A stretch of DNA of 64,000 nucleotides. Origin: Bdellovibrionales bacterium. GTDB taxonomy: Bacteria; Bdellovibrionota; UBA1018; CAIMNF01. Both the position numbers and the translations under genes were made by a program. Of the stretch, positions 1 to 7,669 are shown one piece after another. The stretch is taken from the NCBI GenBank assembly GCA_018266375.1, contig JAFEAO010000005.1, positions 517,185-581,184 of the forward strand, given 5' to 3'. A model generated the notes under the pieces. It was not told the DNA's origin. It saw only the letters and a program-made list of their open reading frames with translations, and made no database searches. How positions within the stretch are numbered: the first letter of the stretch is position 1; every line of letters begins with the position of its first letter.

Positions 1-885
1 ACGGAACGCCATCGAATCCGCGAATTCGTTGAGCGCGGTAGTCAGCTCGGCAAAGTCTTTTGCGACAAAAAGCTGCGGCTGCTGGCTGGTAATGTCGTAC
101 TTGGTGTCGATCGTCGCCTGCAGCGAGAACGGAATTTTTTTAACCGTCGGCTTTAAACAGTTGTAACTCTCCGACACCGACGACAGCAAGCCCGCGCCGT
201 AAATCAAAGGTCTATCCAACTTGCCGACGAGCCCGTACTCGGTCGTCCACCACGCCATGCGCGTGAGGAGAGCGGCCTCGGATGGAATCGATTCCTTCTT
301 TGCGACGGTCTCGAAACGCGCCTGTGCGTCCGCGATTAACTTCTCGGTGGAGTTTGGATCTTCTTTGATCTCAGATAAATTAAAAATCGCATCGTAAAGT
401 TCGACGTCGTACTTGGAGATGATCGCGTTTCGAGAGACTTCTCCATAAGCTTCGAGGTAGGCGCGGTAACCCGGATCGGCGACGATCGGCGCGTGGCCCG
501 CAGCTTCGTGCACGATATCCGGAGACGGCGTGTAACCCAGGTTTTCGAGCTTACGCATGTCGCACGCGATGGCCAAGATTTTGAGCGATTGGAACTCCAA
601 GAAAACCCCAGGCGGGATGAATCCATTAATCGCGACCGCGCGCCAGCCGATGCGCTTCAACGCACTATCCATCTCACTCACAAGCGGGATGCGTTCGGTC
701 GAAATGCCCGTTGCTTCCAGGCCGTGTAGATAGAGCGGGTGAGCGGTCTCGGCAAAAAATTTTTTGGAGACGCGCATAATGTAACGCCAGGAAGCGTGAT
801 CGATAAAAGTGTAGAGATCGGGATTTTGATCCGTGATGTACTCTCTCAGGTGTTCCGGGATTGTTTCCAGCGCCTTCGGAGCCAT
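1..885 (-). CDS. Aromatic amino acid hydroxylase (phenylalanine 4-monooxygenase family), C-terminus cut off
   Basis: The reading frame is open from an ATG at 885 down to the first base of the window, so the C-terminus is missing (295 codons seen). The iron-site motif PDIVHEAAGHAPIVADPGY supplies H126 and H131, and WWTTEYGLVGK supplies a likely third ligand, E217. The following RPLIYGAGLLSSVSES matches the family block around the active site. Family knowledge: non-haem Fe(II), pterin-dependent hydroxylation of Phe, Tyr or Trp in the cytosol. The spacing between the second His and the Glu (86 residues) is longer than in short bacterial PhhA proteins, so substrate specificity is uncertain. The start lies 8 bases after the tatA stop, so co-transcription with tatA is likely. 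Confidence 0.9.
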   Translation of the reverse strand, partial: MAPKALETIPEHLREYITDQNPDLYTFIDHASWRYIMRVSKKFFAETAHPLYLHGLEATGISTERIPLVSEMDSALKRIGWRAVAINGFIPPGVFLEFQSLKILAIACDMRKLENLGYTPSPDIVHEAAGHAPIVADPGYRAYLEAYGEVSRNAIISKYDVELYDAIFNLSEIKEDPNSTEKLIADAQARFETVAKKESIPSEAALLTRMAWWTTEYGLVGKLDRPLIYGAGLLSSVSESYNCLKPTVKKIPFSLQATIDTKYDITSQQPQLFVAKDFAELTTALNEFADSMAFR

Positions 886-893
886 CGTGATGG

Positions 894-1076
894 TTAGCTC
901 AGCTTGTTTTGGTCGTTGTTGTTGCCGTCGTCGTTGTGACCTTTGCCCTCTAAGCCTTTCTTGAAGGCGTGAACGCCTTTGCCGAGAGCCGAGCCGAGTT
1001 CAGGAAGACGGCGTGAGCCGAAGAGCAATACGATGATCGCGAGAATGAGGAGATGTCCGCCACTTAATCCAAACAT
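894..1076 (-). CDS. tatA: Twin-arginine translocase subunit TatA/E
   Basis: This is a 60-residue protein with the TatA layout: a short periplasmic N-terminus (MFGLSGGHLL), one membrane helix (about residues 8-20), the hinge FGSRRLPELGSALGKG, an amphipathic helix and a hydrophilic acidic tail rich in N and D. It should form the protein-conducting part of the Tat pathway for folded proteins. I chose the ATG at 1076; the upstream in-frame ATG at 1112 would add 12 residues not expected in TatA. No tatB or tatC is adjacent, which is common for stand-alone tatA. The aromatic hydroxylase follows in the same direction. Confidence 0.93.
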   Translation of the reverse strand: MFGLSGGHLLILAIIVLLFGSRRLPELGSALGKGVHAFKKGLEGKGHNDDGNNNDQNKLS

Positions 1077-1144
1077 GGGCTCAAAATTAGCATAAAAGGC
1101 TGGCGAAGGCACCGGATATTCGCTAAGTTAAAAGCCCTAAAATC

Positions 1145-1888
1145 ATGAGCAAAGCAATTACGATCGAGGCAAAACTCATTGCCAAAAAGCAGCTGACCGC
1201 CGACGTGATCGAACTCCATTTCGAGCCGGCCACCGCGTTTTCGTTCGCCCCTGGACAATTTATCTCCATTATTATTCCGGGCCGGGGCCCGGGTGGCCGT
1301 GACCTTCGTCGTGCTTACTCCATTGCTTCTTCACCAGAAAATCCAATCATGGAACTCTGCATTAAAGTCGTCGAAGGCGGCCCAGGCACGCAGTACCTGA
1401 ACGCATTGAAGATCGGGGATGTGATCAAGGGAATGGTTCCGTATGGTGACTTTGTTTACAAAACCAAGCCACATCGCCACGCCATCATGATCTCGACCGG
1501 AACGGGCATCGCCCCTTTCCGTGCAATGGTGCTATCTGAAGTTTATAAAAACGCTAAGCCGCGTTCGACTTACGTTCTTTTCGGCGCACGCGTGCATGAA
1601 GATCTGTTGTACGTGGATGAAATGAACCACGAGTTGGGCTCCGCCCACTATGTTTGCACTCTCTCCAAAGTTAAAGGGGAATGGCAGGGGTTCAAGGGTC
1701 GGGTGACCGACTGGTTGCGCGCCAACGAGGCCAAGATTGATTTTAACGAGACCGATTTTTACCTCTGCGGCAACGGCGCCATGATCGACGAAGTTAAAAC
1801 CTGGTTGGCAACCAAAGGCTTAGGCAAAGAATCCGTGTTCCAAGAGGCCTACTACAAACCCAAACCCGGCCAGACCCACGCGAGCTAG
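1145..1888 (+). CDS. fpr: Ferredoxin/flavodoxin-NADP reductase
   Basis: The 247-residue protein is the usual size for bacterial FpnR/Fpr. An FAD-binding barrel carries RAYSIAS (residues 56-62) and GGPGTQYL (78-85). The nucleotide-binding half has GTGIAPF (119-125) and YLCGNGAMIDEV near the C-terminus. It should move electrons between NADPH and ferredoxin or flavodoxin in the cytosol. There is no [2Fe-2S] domain, so it is not the iron-sulfur reductase of the CDP-dideoxysugar pathway. It is divergent from tatA, with 68 bases between the two start codons. Confidence 0.93.
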   Translation: MSKAITIEAKLIAKKQLTADVIELHFEPATAFSFAPGQFISIIIPGRGPGGRDLRRAYSIASSPENPIMELCIKVVEGGPGTQYLNALKIGDVIKGMVPYGDFVYKTKPHRHAIMISTGTGIAPFRAMVLSEVYKNAKPRSTYVLFGARVHEDLLYVDEMNHELGSAHYVCTLSKVKGEWQGFKGRVTDWLRANEAKIDFNETDFYLCGNGAMIDEVKTWLATKGLGKESVFQEAYYKPKPGQTHAS

Positions 1889-1904
1889 GCTAGAGGGATC
1901 AGGG

Positions 1905-1940
1905 GGCCTGACTACTTTTGGTTGAGATGCGCGTCAGGCC
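1905..1940 (+). terminator. Stem-loop after fpr containing the shared ACTTwTTGTTGAG-like core
   Basis: An 8-bp perfect stem (GGCCTGAC at 1905-1912, GTCAGGCC at 1933-1940) closes a 20-base loop and is followed by TT. The loop contains ACTTTTGGTTGAG (1914-1926), one mismatch from the core found in the long inverted repeats at 12.3 and 17.5 kb. CTACTTTTG (1912-1920) can also pair with CAAAAGTAG (1967-1975). It lies 16 bases after the fpr stop, so a terminator role is plausible, but the T-tract is weak. Confidence 0.45.
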
Positions 1941-1961
1941 TTCATTGACAAATCCAAGGAT

Positions 1962-1990
1962 TTGTTCAAAAGTAGCTGAGCAACTTTATA
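1962..1990 (+). promoter_or_regulatory. Candidate promoter of tRNA-Ser(UGA)
   Basis: TTGTTC (1962-1967) and TTTATA (1985-1990) are separated by 17 bases and lie 15 bases before the tRNA. An overlapping TATATT at 1989-1994 is an alternative -10. Confidence 0.4.
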
Positions 1991-2004
1991 TATTTATCAC
2001 TAGC

Positions 2005-2094
2005 GGAGAGATGGCAGAGTGGTCGATTGCACCGGTTTTGAAAACCGGCAGGAGGGCAACTTCCTCGGGGGTTCAAATCCCTCTCTCTCCGCCA
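2005..2094 (+). tRNA. tRNA-Ser (anticodon UGA)
   Basis: The acceptor stem GGAGAGA (2005-2011) pairs with TCTCTCC (2084-2090) and the CCA end is encoded (2092-2094). The anticodon arm is CCGGT/ACCGG around loop TTTGAAA, giving anticodon TGA at 2039-2041. A long variable arm (GGAGGGCAACTTCCTC region) and a GGTTCAAATCC T-arm fit class II tRNA-Ser. It should decode UCA and related UCN codons. Confidence 0.97.
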
Positions 2095-2164
2095 TTTTCG
2101 GATTCTGATCTCCGCTAATCCACGCCTTGCGTCTAATCTTGTTTCGAGTGACAAATGAAGAGTC

Positions 2165-2467
2165 ATGTTCATTCGAAATCTCATTTTGATTTCTGTCCTG
2201 AGTCTCTCGGCCTGTGTTACGACCGATCACTACAATAAGCCGTCGACCCCAACGCCAACTTCTACGCCTAAAAAGCCACCGCCGTCACCCGAGCCGCCCA
2301 AAGAGTACGAGTACGAATGTAAGATCCTGAACAACGAGGGTCGCATCTATAAAGCGCGCAACACCGACTCGTCGATCGCCGAACATCAAGCCAAGAGAGA
2401 ATGCGGTCGCATGTACCGGCATTGCACGCTCCTCAGCTGCGATCTCGTTGAGATTCAACCGCAATGA
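2165..2467 (+). CDS. Small proline-rich lipoprotein, unknown function
   Basis: This 100-residue protein has a signal sequence ending in the lipobox LSAC (cleavage before Cys17), so it should be lipid-anchored in the envelope. A low-complexity Pro/Thr/Ser linker (about residues 26-47) follows, then a compact domain with four further cysteines (CKI, ECG, HCT, SCD) that could form two disulfides. I do not recognise the domain. The stop overlaps the start of the next gene by 4 bases (ATGA), so the two are translated together. Confidence 0.75.
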   Translation: MFIRNLILISVLSLSACVTTDHYNKPSTPTPTSTPKKPPPSPEPPKEYEYECKILNNEGRIYKARNTDSSIAEHQAKRECGRMYRHCTLLSCDLVEIQPQ

Positions 2468-2955
2468 GCTCCCTGGTTTTAAAGCAGCCCGAACTATTTG
2501 CTTACGGGTATTCACTCCAAAAATTTCCGGTTAACGTCGAGGTCCGTGATTGGGTCGTTCAAGAAAACTGGGATGCGATTTACGCGTATTTTGGCAAGTT
2601 AGCCGAACCGGGCGGGACGATTGCAAATTTGCTTCGTGAGTTCTGTGATTTTTCAGCAATCGAACTCATGCTGAGTATTCGCGATGCCGGAAATGATTGG
2701 GAAGAAGACGGAATATGGCACGACGACGGCAGTCGGGTTTTTGCATTTTCGCTGTCGCTGACGCCGGACCCGTCGGAGCTTGATGGCGGTCAGGTAGAGT
2801 TGCGCCGTAAGAGCGCCGAGGAGTCGTTGTTCGTACCGACCCCCGAGTTTGGAACGGCGATTTGCTTTTTAACGGGAAAGTGGGGTTATGAACACCGTAC
2901 CCGAAGAGTGCTTCACGGAAAACGCGTTGTTTTAGTGGGCTGGTGCAAACAATGA
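2464..2955 (+). CDS. 2-oxoglutarate/Fe(II) oxygenase, prolyl-4-hydroxylase-like
   Basis: The 163-residue protein shows the P4H-type double-stranded beta-helix motifs: IWHDDG gives H86 and D88, LDGGQVELR is the central strand, and EHRTRRVLHGKR gives H144 and R154 in the H-x9-R pattern that binds iron and 2-oxoglutarate. It probably hydroxylates a protein or small molecule; the substrate is unknown. It overlaps the lipoprotein gene upstream and a tiny secreted protein downstream by ATGA, so the three form one short operon between the two tRNA-Ser genes. Confidence 0.75.
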   Translation: MSSLVLKQPELFAYGYSLQKFPVNVEVRDWVVQENWDAIYAYFGKLAEPGGTIANLLREFCDFSAIELMLSIRDAGNDWEEDGIWHDDGSRVFAFSLSLTPDPSELDGGQVELRRKSAEESLFVPTPEFGTAICFLTGKWGYEHRTRRVLHGKRVVLVGWCKQ

Positions 2956-3089
2956 AACTTCTAACGATGATCGCACTTAGCTTAAGTTCCGCCTATGCCG
3001 ATACCGTATCGTTTGTGGTTGGACCAAGCGAAGATCGATACGCGCGTTCCGAGTCTTCAAGTTCGAAACGAGATAAACAAAAAAATTGA
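2952..3089 (+). CDS. Tiny secreted protein (45 aa) coupled to the oxygenase gene
   Basis: The ATG at 2952 overlaps the preceding stop (ATGA), and the frame runs to TGA at 3087-3089. The product begins MKLLTMIALSLSSAYA, a clear short signal peptide with an A-x-A-type cleavage site. About 29 charged, serine-rich mature residues follow. No family is recognised. The overlap and the signal peptide are the only support for it being real. Confidence 0.5.
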   Translation: MKLLTMIALSLSSAYADTVSFVVGPSEDRYARSESSSSKRDKQKN

Positions 3090-3125
3090 AACGATTTTGA
3101 AAGACCTTTTATGTTCTCCGAGTTT

Positions 3126-3154
3126 TTGCTTTCCCTTTAGAGTTAGGCTATAGT
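3126..3154 (+). promoter_or_regulatory. Promoter of tRNA-Ser(CGA)
   Basis: TTGCTT (3126-3131) and TATAGT (3149-3154) are separated by 17 bases. The predicted start falls about 5 bases before the tRNA. Confidence 0.65.
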
Positions 3155-3165
3155 GGCATTTCAGC

Positions 3166-3256
3166 GGAGAGGTGTGAGAGTGGTTGAATCAGCACGCCTC
3201 GAAAGCGTGTATACGGCAAAACCGTATCGAGGGTTCGAATCCCTCCCTCTCCGCCA
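3166..3256 (+). tRNA. tRNA-Ser (anticodon CGA)
   Basis: The acceptor stem GGAGAGG (3166-3172) pairs with CCTCTCC (3246-3252), with encoded CCA at 3254-3256. The anticodon arm CACGC/GCGTG holds loop CTCGAAA, so the anticodon is CGA. A long variable arm and a GGTTCGAATCC T-arm are present. It decodes UCG. Its ends closely resemble the tRNA-Ser(UGA) 1.1 kb upstream. Confidence 0.97.
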
Positions 3257-3270
3257 CTGAGATTCTAAAG

Positions 3271-3918
3271 TTAAACCGTCTTCGGTTTGAACTTCGACAG
3301 GATCCAAAAGATCCCGACCATTCCGGCGAGGAATAGAAACAGCGGAATCATCAAAAGAGTGATGTTTCCGCGCTCGACTCGTCCAAATCCGACAGCTATT
3401 TTGACCGGTACGGTAAGACCGCGATTGATGACGTGTGTGCCAGCAGCGTCTGAGTATTTGATAAAAGTGTTAATCTTGTATTCGCCCGACTCTTTGGGTT
3501 CAAGCATGTCGTACACGTACCAGTAAGAGCCGCAGTCTTCGTGAACACAGGTCGAAATTTTTTTTGCACCCTCTGGAAGTTCGTTAAAGACTTTGACGGT
3601 ATGCTGATTTGCTCCTTCCACAAGCGAGCGTCCGACTAAACTTGAAACAGGAAGCGATTGCTCCGTTCCATTTTCCACGAGCACGATATCCGTTTTAAAA
3701 TCATCAAGCACGATCGGTGCTTTTACGTTCACGAATTTGATTTGATAAAGGTAGTGAGTTGGATCCGTCAAGTAGAGCGAGCCATGAACAAAACCGTTCT
3801 CGCCAGCCAGGGTTTCTTCAAAACCGGTGTGCGATTGATCAAACTGCGCGCCTTTACGAATGTGAAGAGTCACGAACGCCGTTGCAATGGCGAGAAAGCC
3901 CCAGAAGTATTTAACCAT
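3271..3918 (-). CDS. Membrane-anchored extracytoplasmic protein, unknown function
   Basis: The 215-residue protein has an N-terminal membrane segment or signal anchor (about residues 3-19), a periplasmic beta-rich region of about 160 residues with a CVHEDC cysteine pair, and a C-terminal membrane helix (about 188-208, NITLLMIPLFLFLAGMVG) with a short basic tail. The topology suggests an envelope protein with a periplasmic domain, but no family is recognised. It converges on the tRNA-Ser(CGA) gene, whose end lies 15 bases away. Confidence 0.7.
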   Translation of the reverse strand: MVKYFWGFLAIATAFVTLHIRKGAQFDQSHTGFEETLAGENGFVHGSLYLTDPTHYLYQIKFVNVKAPIVLDDFKTDIVLVENGTEQSLPVSSLVGRSLVEGANQHTVKVFNELPEGAKKISTCVHEDCGSYWYVYDMLEPKESGEYKINTFIKYSDAAGTHVINRGLTVPVKIAVGFGRVERGNITLLMIPLFLFLAGMVGIFWILSKFKPKTV

Positions 3919-4027
3919 GCGAGGAATGTAGACTGACTTTGTCTAAAACTAAAGCCGAAACCGTTACTTCTGCGCATCAATGACGGTGATATGGAGTGCA
4001 ATGCGGCGACTCCGGCGTCTGCCAGGT

Positions 4028-4819
4028 TTACCGCTGCATGAGGTCGGTGATTTCGGAATCCGAGAGGGCGCGGTTCCAGAGTCCCACGTGTGAGATCAAT
4101 CCTGTGTAGGAGAACACCGTACTCATCGACCAGTATTGCCCGATGTATAGAATTGGGCTAGCGACGTTCATCGCGCGAGTTTCAGCGACGCTGTTATCCA
4201 TGACGCCATCGATATACAAGCGCATGGCGTTTCCGTCATAAGTGCAGGCGACATGATGCCAGCTACCGTTGGTCACGTTGGATAACGACATTAAATTCAC
4301 GGTGGTCGAGCTATTGACGAAGAAAATCAAGCAACTGAGTTTGGCGCCTTGAGTGCGGAACTGGAAATGACGTTGACTGGTGGTGTTGTTATCAGCGTTC
4401 AGAATCAATCCGGCGGTGTTCGCTGTCGAAGTCTTGATTCAGGCGCTCGCGGTCATTTGAGTCATCGTGTAGTTTGCGATATTGGGAATCGACACGAGCG
4501 AGGTCGTGCCGTCAAAAGACGCGGACGAAGCCGACCCGGTGTGACCAGCGTTACCGAAAGTCGCGGTACCGCTCATCGTGCCGTTATTTGCGAAGTTTGA
4601 AGAGTCGGCAGCGGTAGTCGCTCCCGCGGTTTCACTCAATTTCCAGTAGCCCACGTTCCCGACAAAGAGCGGATCCGGAGTGGGCGTCGCAGCCGGGGTC
4701 GCGGTATCGCCGACGGAGCCGACTGCAGGCGGAAGAAGCTGAGCGCGTATGGAAGAGCTGCAGCCTGCCATCGCCAGCGCGACACAAAGAATGATTAAAT
4801 TTGCTCGGATTTTGAACAT
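4028..4819 (-). pseudogene. LamG-domain lipoprotein interrupted by an in-frame TGA
   Basis: The gene starts at ATG 4819 with a lipobox (LAMAGCSSS) and a Thr/Pro linker. It then enters a LamG/concanavalin-like fold (VGYWKLSETAG, ASFDGTTSLVSIPNI) and stops at TGA 4439-4441, after TMTQMTASA. The same frame continues past the stop as IKTSTANTAGLILNADN, WHHVACTYDG, LYIDGV and ISHVGLWNRALSDSEI to 4028, which is the rest of the domain. LamG domains carry Trp at the interrupted position, so a single TGG-to-TGA change explains it. A good ribosome site (AGAGGAACGG) and a promoter remain. It could be a recent nonsense mutation or a sequencing error. Confidence 0.8.
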
Positions 4820-4842
4820 ACGTGCTGCCCCGTTCCTCTTTT

Positions 4843-4872
4843 ATTTTACCAGGCCGCACCCGATCTCTACAA
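4843..4872 (-). promoter_or_regulatory. Candidate promoter of the LamG lipoprotein gene
   Basis: Read on the minus strand, TTGTAG (4872-4867) and TAAAAT (4848-4843) are 18 bases apart. The AGAGGAACGG ribosome site and the ATG at 4819 follow. Confidence 0.5.
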
Positions 4873-5024
4873 TTGTGTCAGGATAGACACCTGAAATCTG
4901 AATAAAATTAAACAATTTTAATTTAATCCGCATATGGCGTCATTGGTCTCAGTGGGGTCGATTTAATGCATTTTGGTTGTTTTAATGAGTGCATTTTTTA
5001 TCCTTTTTTTATATAAATCCGCGC
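4873..5024. other. AT-rich divergent intergenic region
   Basis: This very AT-rich spacer separates the divergent LamG and kinase-like genes. TATAAA at 5012-5017 lies 7 bases before the ATG at 5025, so it probably drives a leaderless transcript of the plus-strand gene. Nothing else is recognised. Confidence 0.5.
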
Positions 5025-5936
5025 ATGAGAGAGATTCTGCGTTCGTTGATGCCCGTCGTCGGGTGTCTTGCGGCGACCATTGCTTGGGCGGAGCCCCGGT
5101 CTTGCGAAAATATTTACACCGCTCAAGCAACGGAGTCTGCCGCCGCGGGTGCCGCCCACGATACCATCGACTACGATCTTTTTACCGGGCGCGTGGTATC
5201 GGTGACACCGTTCAAAGAAAACGACAATCGCAATTTTCTGTTTTTGATCCGCATCGAGTCTCGGAGCCCGTTTACGGGTAAAATTCGCGTGCGTGACGCT
5301 TTTTTTAAGCCGTTCCTTTGGGGCGACTCGGGTGGATACGCTCGTGCGGGCATGGAATACGCGGCTTACGCGTTCAATCGTTTACTCAAGATGGATTATG
5401 TTCCGCCGACCGCCTATCGCTACGATATGTCGATCGAAAGCAACGGAATACGCTTTACCCAAGGTGCTGTGATCTTCAAGGTGCCGGAATTTACGCCGAT
5501 GGCAAATCTATCGGGCGAAGTTTTTAATGAAAGCGATGCGGATTACCACGATGCGGTTATCTCCGATCACCGGGTTCTCGCGGTGTTGTTGCAAAACGGC
5601 GATGGCCATCGTTGTAACCTCGGGCAGGGCAAGCATTGGACGGATGGCGGAATCCGCCCGGTGTTTATCGATTGGGGCGCGAGTTTGCGCCGTAACACCG
5701 GCGCGAGCATGACGACCTATGGTGCATGGGGGAACAACAAACCCGTGACCAGAATCCGCGCTCAAACCTACGGCGCATTGAAGGGGCTAAGGATCGAAGA
5801 TGTCGAACGCGCGATCGGCGATTTTGTCAACAACGGTGAAATTCAAGGCATCATGGATCGTCGTGACAGTATCGTTGCGTATTTCGAGAGCCTGATCGCG
5901 CTCAACGGGCGCGAAGCGGTGATCATTGACTTCTAG
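5025..5936 (+). CDS. Secreted protein with kinase-like (Fam20C/PI-kinase/HipA-type) motifs
   Basis: I chose the ATG at 5025 rather than 4989 because it yields a clean signal peptide (cleavage after AWA, about residue 22). The 303-residue product shows an ordered set of kinase-fold motifs: a Lys in DAFFKPF (K95), a Glu in AGMEYAAYAFNRLL (E111) followed by VPPT, a catalytic-loop-like NGDGHRCN (D193 and N198), and a metal-binding-like FIDWGAS (D216). This order matches the atypical kinases related to Fam20C, PI4K and HipA. If the reading is right, it phosphorylates something outside the cytoplasm. The assignment rests on motifs only. Its stop overlaps the convergent phosphoesterase gene. Confidence 0.6.
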   Translation: MREILRSLMPVVGCLAATIAWAEPRSCENIYTAQATESAAAGAAHDTIDYDLFTGRVVSVTPFKENDNRNFLFLIRIESRSPFTGKIRVRDAFFKPFLWGDSGGYARAGMEYAAYAFNRLLKMDYVPPTAYRYDMSIESNGIRFTQGAVIFKVPEFTPMANLSGEVFNESDADYHDAVISDHRVLAVLLQNGDGHRCNLGQGKHWTDGGIRPVFIDWGASLRRNTGASMTTYGAWGNNKPVTRIRAQTYGALKGLRIEDVERAIGDFVNNGEIQGIMDRRDSIVAYFESLIALNGREAVIIDF

Positions 5937-6817
5937 TAGTGCCAGTCGTTTGAGTTAGTCGCGTTGCTGGCGCCTGCCCCGTATTGCGAGCAGTTTTCGC
6001 GCATGAGGAGCGGGCGGGGAGCGATTCGGACCGAGCATGTGACCCGATTGAGGCTTGCGCTGACGTAGTTGATCCAGGCTTCGCCGGTTTCGGAATTGAG
6101 ATCGAGGCGAGTCCAATAGTATCCGCCGTCGAACACCCAGCGGGTTTTGACGTGGACGCTTCCGTCCATGTAATTGACGGGCTTTGCTTTCAATGTTTCA
6201 AACACCGCGCCTGAAATGATCATCGGCAAGCGGTCATTGAGTTCGGCCAACTCGTCGACATGGTCGTGTCCGTTGATGATTGCGGTGATTTTATTTTGAT
6301 ATTTGATGAGGAGTGGGCGTACCGCGTTTTGGAATTTTTGTTTTTCCTGCCAACCGTGACCGCTCAGCGTGAAAGACGGATGGTGGTAGACCACGAAAAT
6401 GAACCGCTCTTTAGCCGTGCGAAGCTCTTGGTCTAAAAACCTGCCTTGGGCGCCGGCGGTGTTTTCGTTATCGGAGTTCAAAACAACGAAGCGAACCGTG
6501 CCGTCATGCTTCGAAAAGTACTCGCTCGGCATTTTGAAATACTTCATCTCCTGGTCGTAACCCTTGTTGTGGTTGCCGATCGCGACGACGGAGAATTTAA
6601 AACCGAGCTTGGACCAATTGCTCCAAACTTCCGAATAGGATTTGTCCGGCACGTAGAGATTGTCGCCCGGGAGAACCAGGTTTTGAACTTTGCCTTGAAT
6701 GATGGATCGCTGCACGAGTTGCGCGGACTTGTTCCAGTCCCCCGCATCCCCGATGATCGCAAAGCTTAAAAGGACAAAGAGCTTGTCCTTAAAAAACCGA
6801 TTCAAACGTGACCCCAT
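5933..6817 (-). CDS. Calcineurin-like metallophosphoesterase, probably exported
   Basis: The five metallophosphatase blocks are present in order: GDAGD, PGDNLY, GNHNKGYD, VVYHHPSF and NGHDHVDE. The protein should hydrolyse phosphate esters with a two-metal centre. The hydrophobic stretch FVLLSFAII runs directly into the first catalytic strand, so a signal peptide is possible but not clean. I chose ATG 6817; ATG 6853 would add 12 residues. It converges on and overlaps the kinase-like gene by 4 bases, putting a kinase-like and a phosphatase-like envelope protein side by side. Confidence 0.85.
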   Translation of the reverse strand: MGSRLNRFFKDKLFVLLSFAIIGDAGDWNKSAQLVQRSIIQGKVQNLVLPGDNLYVPDKSYSEVWSNWSKLGFKFSVVAIGNHNKGYDQEMKYFKMPSEYFSKHDGTVRFVVLNSDNENTAGAQGRFLDQELRTAKERFIFVVYHHPSFTLSGHGWQEKQKFQNAVRPLLIKYQNKITAIINGHDHVDELAELNDRLPMIISGAVFETLKAKPVNYMDGSVHVKTRWVFDGGYYWTRLDLNSETGEAWINYVSASLNRVTCSVRIAPRPLLMRENCSQYGAGASNATNSNDWHY

Positions 6818-6916
6818 GACTCGGTACCGTACCAGTTTATGAAGCGATTGCAATGGGGTTATCGGATGTGAACCCGCGCCCGCGGTATCTCTGTGCGCTC
6901 TACGTGGTGCGTTGAG

Positions 6917-7669
6917 CTACTGCTTCGACATTTGATTGAGTTCGTCGAATCCAGGGAGGCCCGAAAGATCCGGTACCACCACAATGGCGATGCGGCGGTT
7001 CTCGGCTTTGCCTTCTTTAGTATTGTTGTCGGCGACTGGATCGAAGCTTCCGTAGCTCGCGATACTCACGCGTTCAGCAGGAAGTCCTGCAGAAAGCATG
7101 GTGTTTAACACGCTGGTTGCACGCGCGCTCGCCAGTTCCCAGTTTGAAGTATAGGTCTTGGTCTTGATCGGCACGTTATCGGTGTGACCCTCGATTTGGT
7201 AGTTGCGGCCTTTCAAGTCTTTCAGGAGAGCGGTGACTTCAGTGATGGATTTTTGCCCCTCATCCGAGAGCTTTGCCGAGCCTGAAGAAAAGAGCACGTC
7301 GGTCGAGAGCGCGATCATCATACGACCGTTGCGTACCTTGATCGAGAGTTTGCCCGCATCGACAAGTTGCTTGAATTTCTCGGTCATCTCGCGGAACTCG
7401 GCCAAACGCTTTTCCGTTTCTTGGCGGCGGGTCTCAAGTTCTTGAAGAGCGCGCTTCATGTTGGCGACCGAACCTTCGAGATTCGATTTTTCGGTGGAGG
7501 TCACGCCCAATTTCTTTTCCAAATCTGCTTTTTGCGCTTCGCATGCGGCAAGGGATTCTTGCGTCTTCGCGTGCTCGTCTTCGAGCTCCTTGTGTTTACT
7601 TGCGCTTACACAACCGGAAGTGATAACGACTAACGACAAAACGGTCAATTTGGTGATGATGTTGTTCAT
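6917..7669 (-). CDS. OmpA-family peptidoglycan-binding lipoprotein with coiled coil
   Basis: The 250-residue protein begins with a lipobox signal (VITSGC, Cys20). A long heptad-rich coiled coil follows (about residues 25-105), then an OmpA/MotB C-terminal domain with DVLFSSGSAKLSDEG, IEGHTDNVPI, NWELASARA and ENRRIAIVVVP. It should tether the outer membrane to peptidoglycan. The coiled coil before the OmpA domain is longer than in Pal. It is monocistronic, and 189 bases separate it from the divergent YbjQ gene. Confidence 0.9.
   Translation of the reverse strand: MNNIITKLTVLSLVVITSGCVSASKHKELEDEHAKTQESLAACEAQKADLEKKLGVTSTEKSNLEGSVANMKRALQELETRRQETEKRLAEFREMTEKFKQLVDAGKLSIKVRNGRMMIALSTDVLFSSGSAKLSDEGQKSITEVTALLKDLKGRNYQIEGHTDNVPIKTKTYTSNWELASARATSVLNTMLSAGLPAERVSIASYGSFDPVADNNTKEGKAENRRIAIVVVPDLSGLPGFDELNQMSKQ

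Noticed and set aside
336..729. Open frames overlapping the aromatic hydroxylase on both strands
   Set aside because: They are out-of-frame shadows of the hydroxylase with no domain or signal features.
1145..1888. The FNR gene as the E3 reductase of the CDP-dideoxyhexose pathway
   Set aside because: It has no [2Fe-2S] domain and lies 20 kb from the rfb genes next to housekeeping genes.
4439..4441. TGA as a recoded Trp or selenocysteine codon in the LamG gene
   Set aside because: Many genes in the window end in TGA, the residue expected is Trp, not Cys, and no SECIS-like hairpin is evident just downstream. A nonsense mutation or error is simpler.
6854..6920. tRNA-like sequence on the minus strand (TAGCTCA...TAGAGCGC and ...GGTTCACATCC...TAACCCC)
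   Set aside because: The D-arm-like part is suggestive, but no 5' GGGGTTA acceptor strand, no pairing anticodon stem and no proper T-stem can be drawn. At most it is a decayed fragment.
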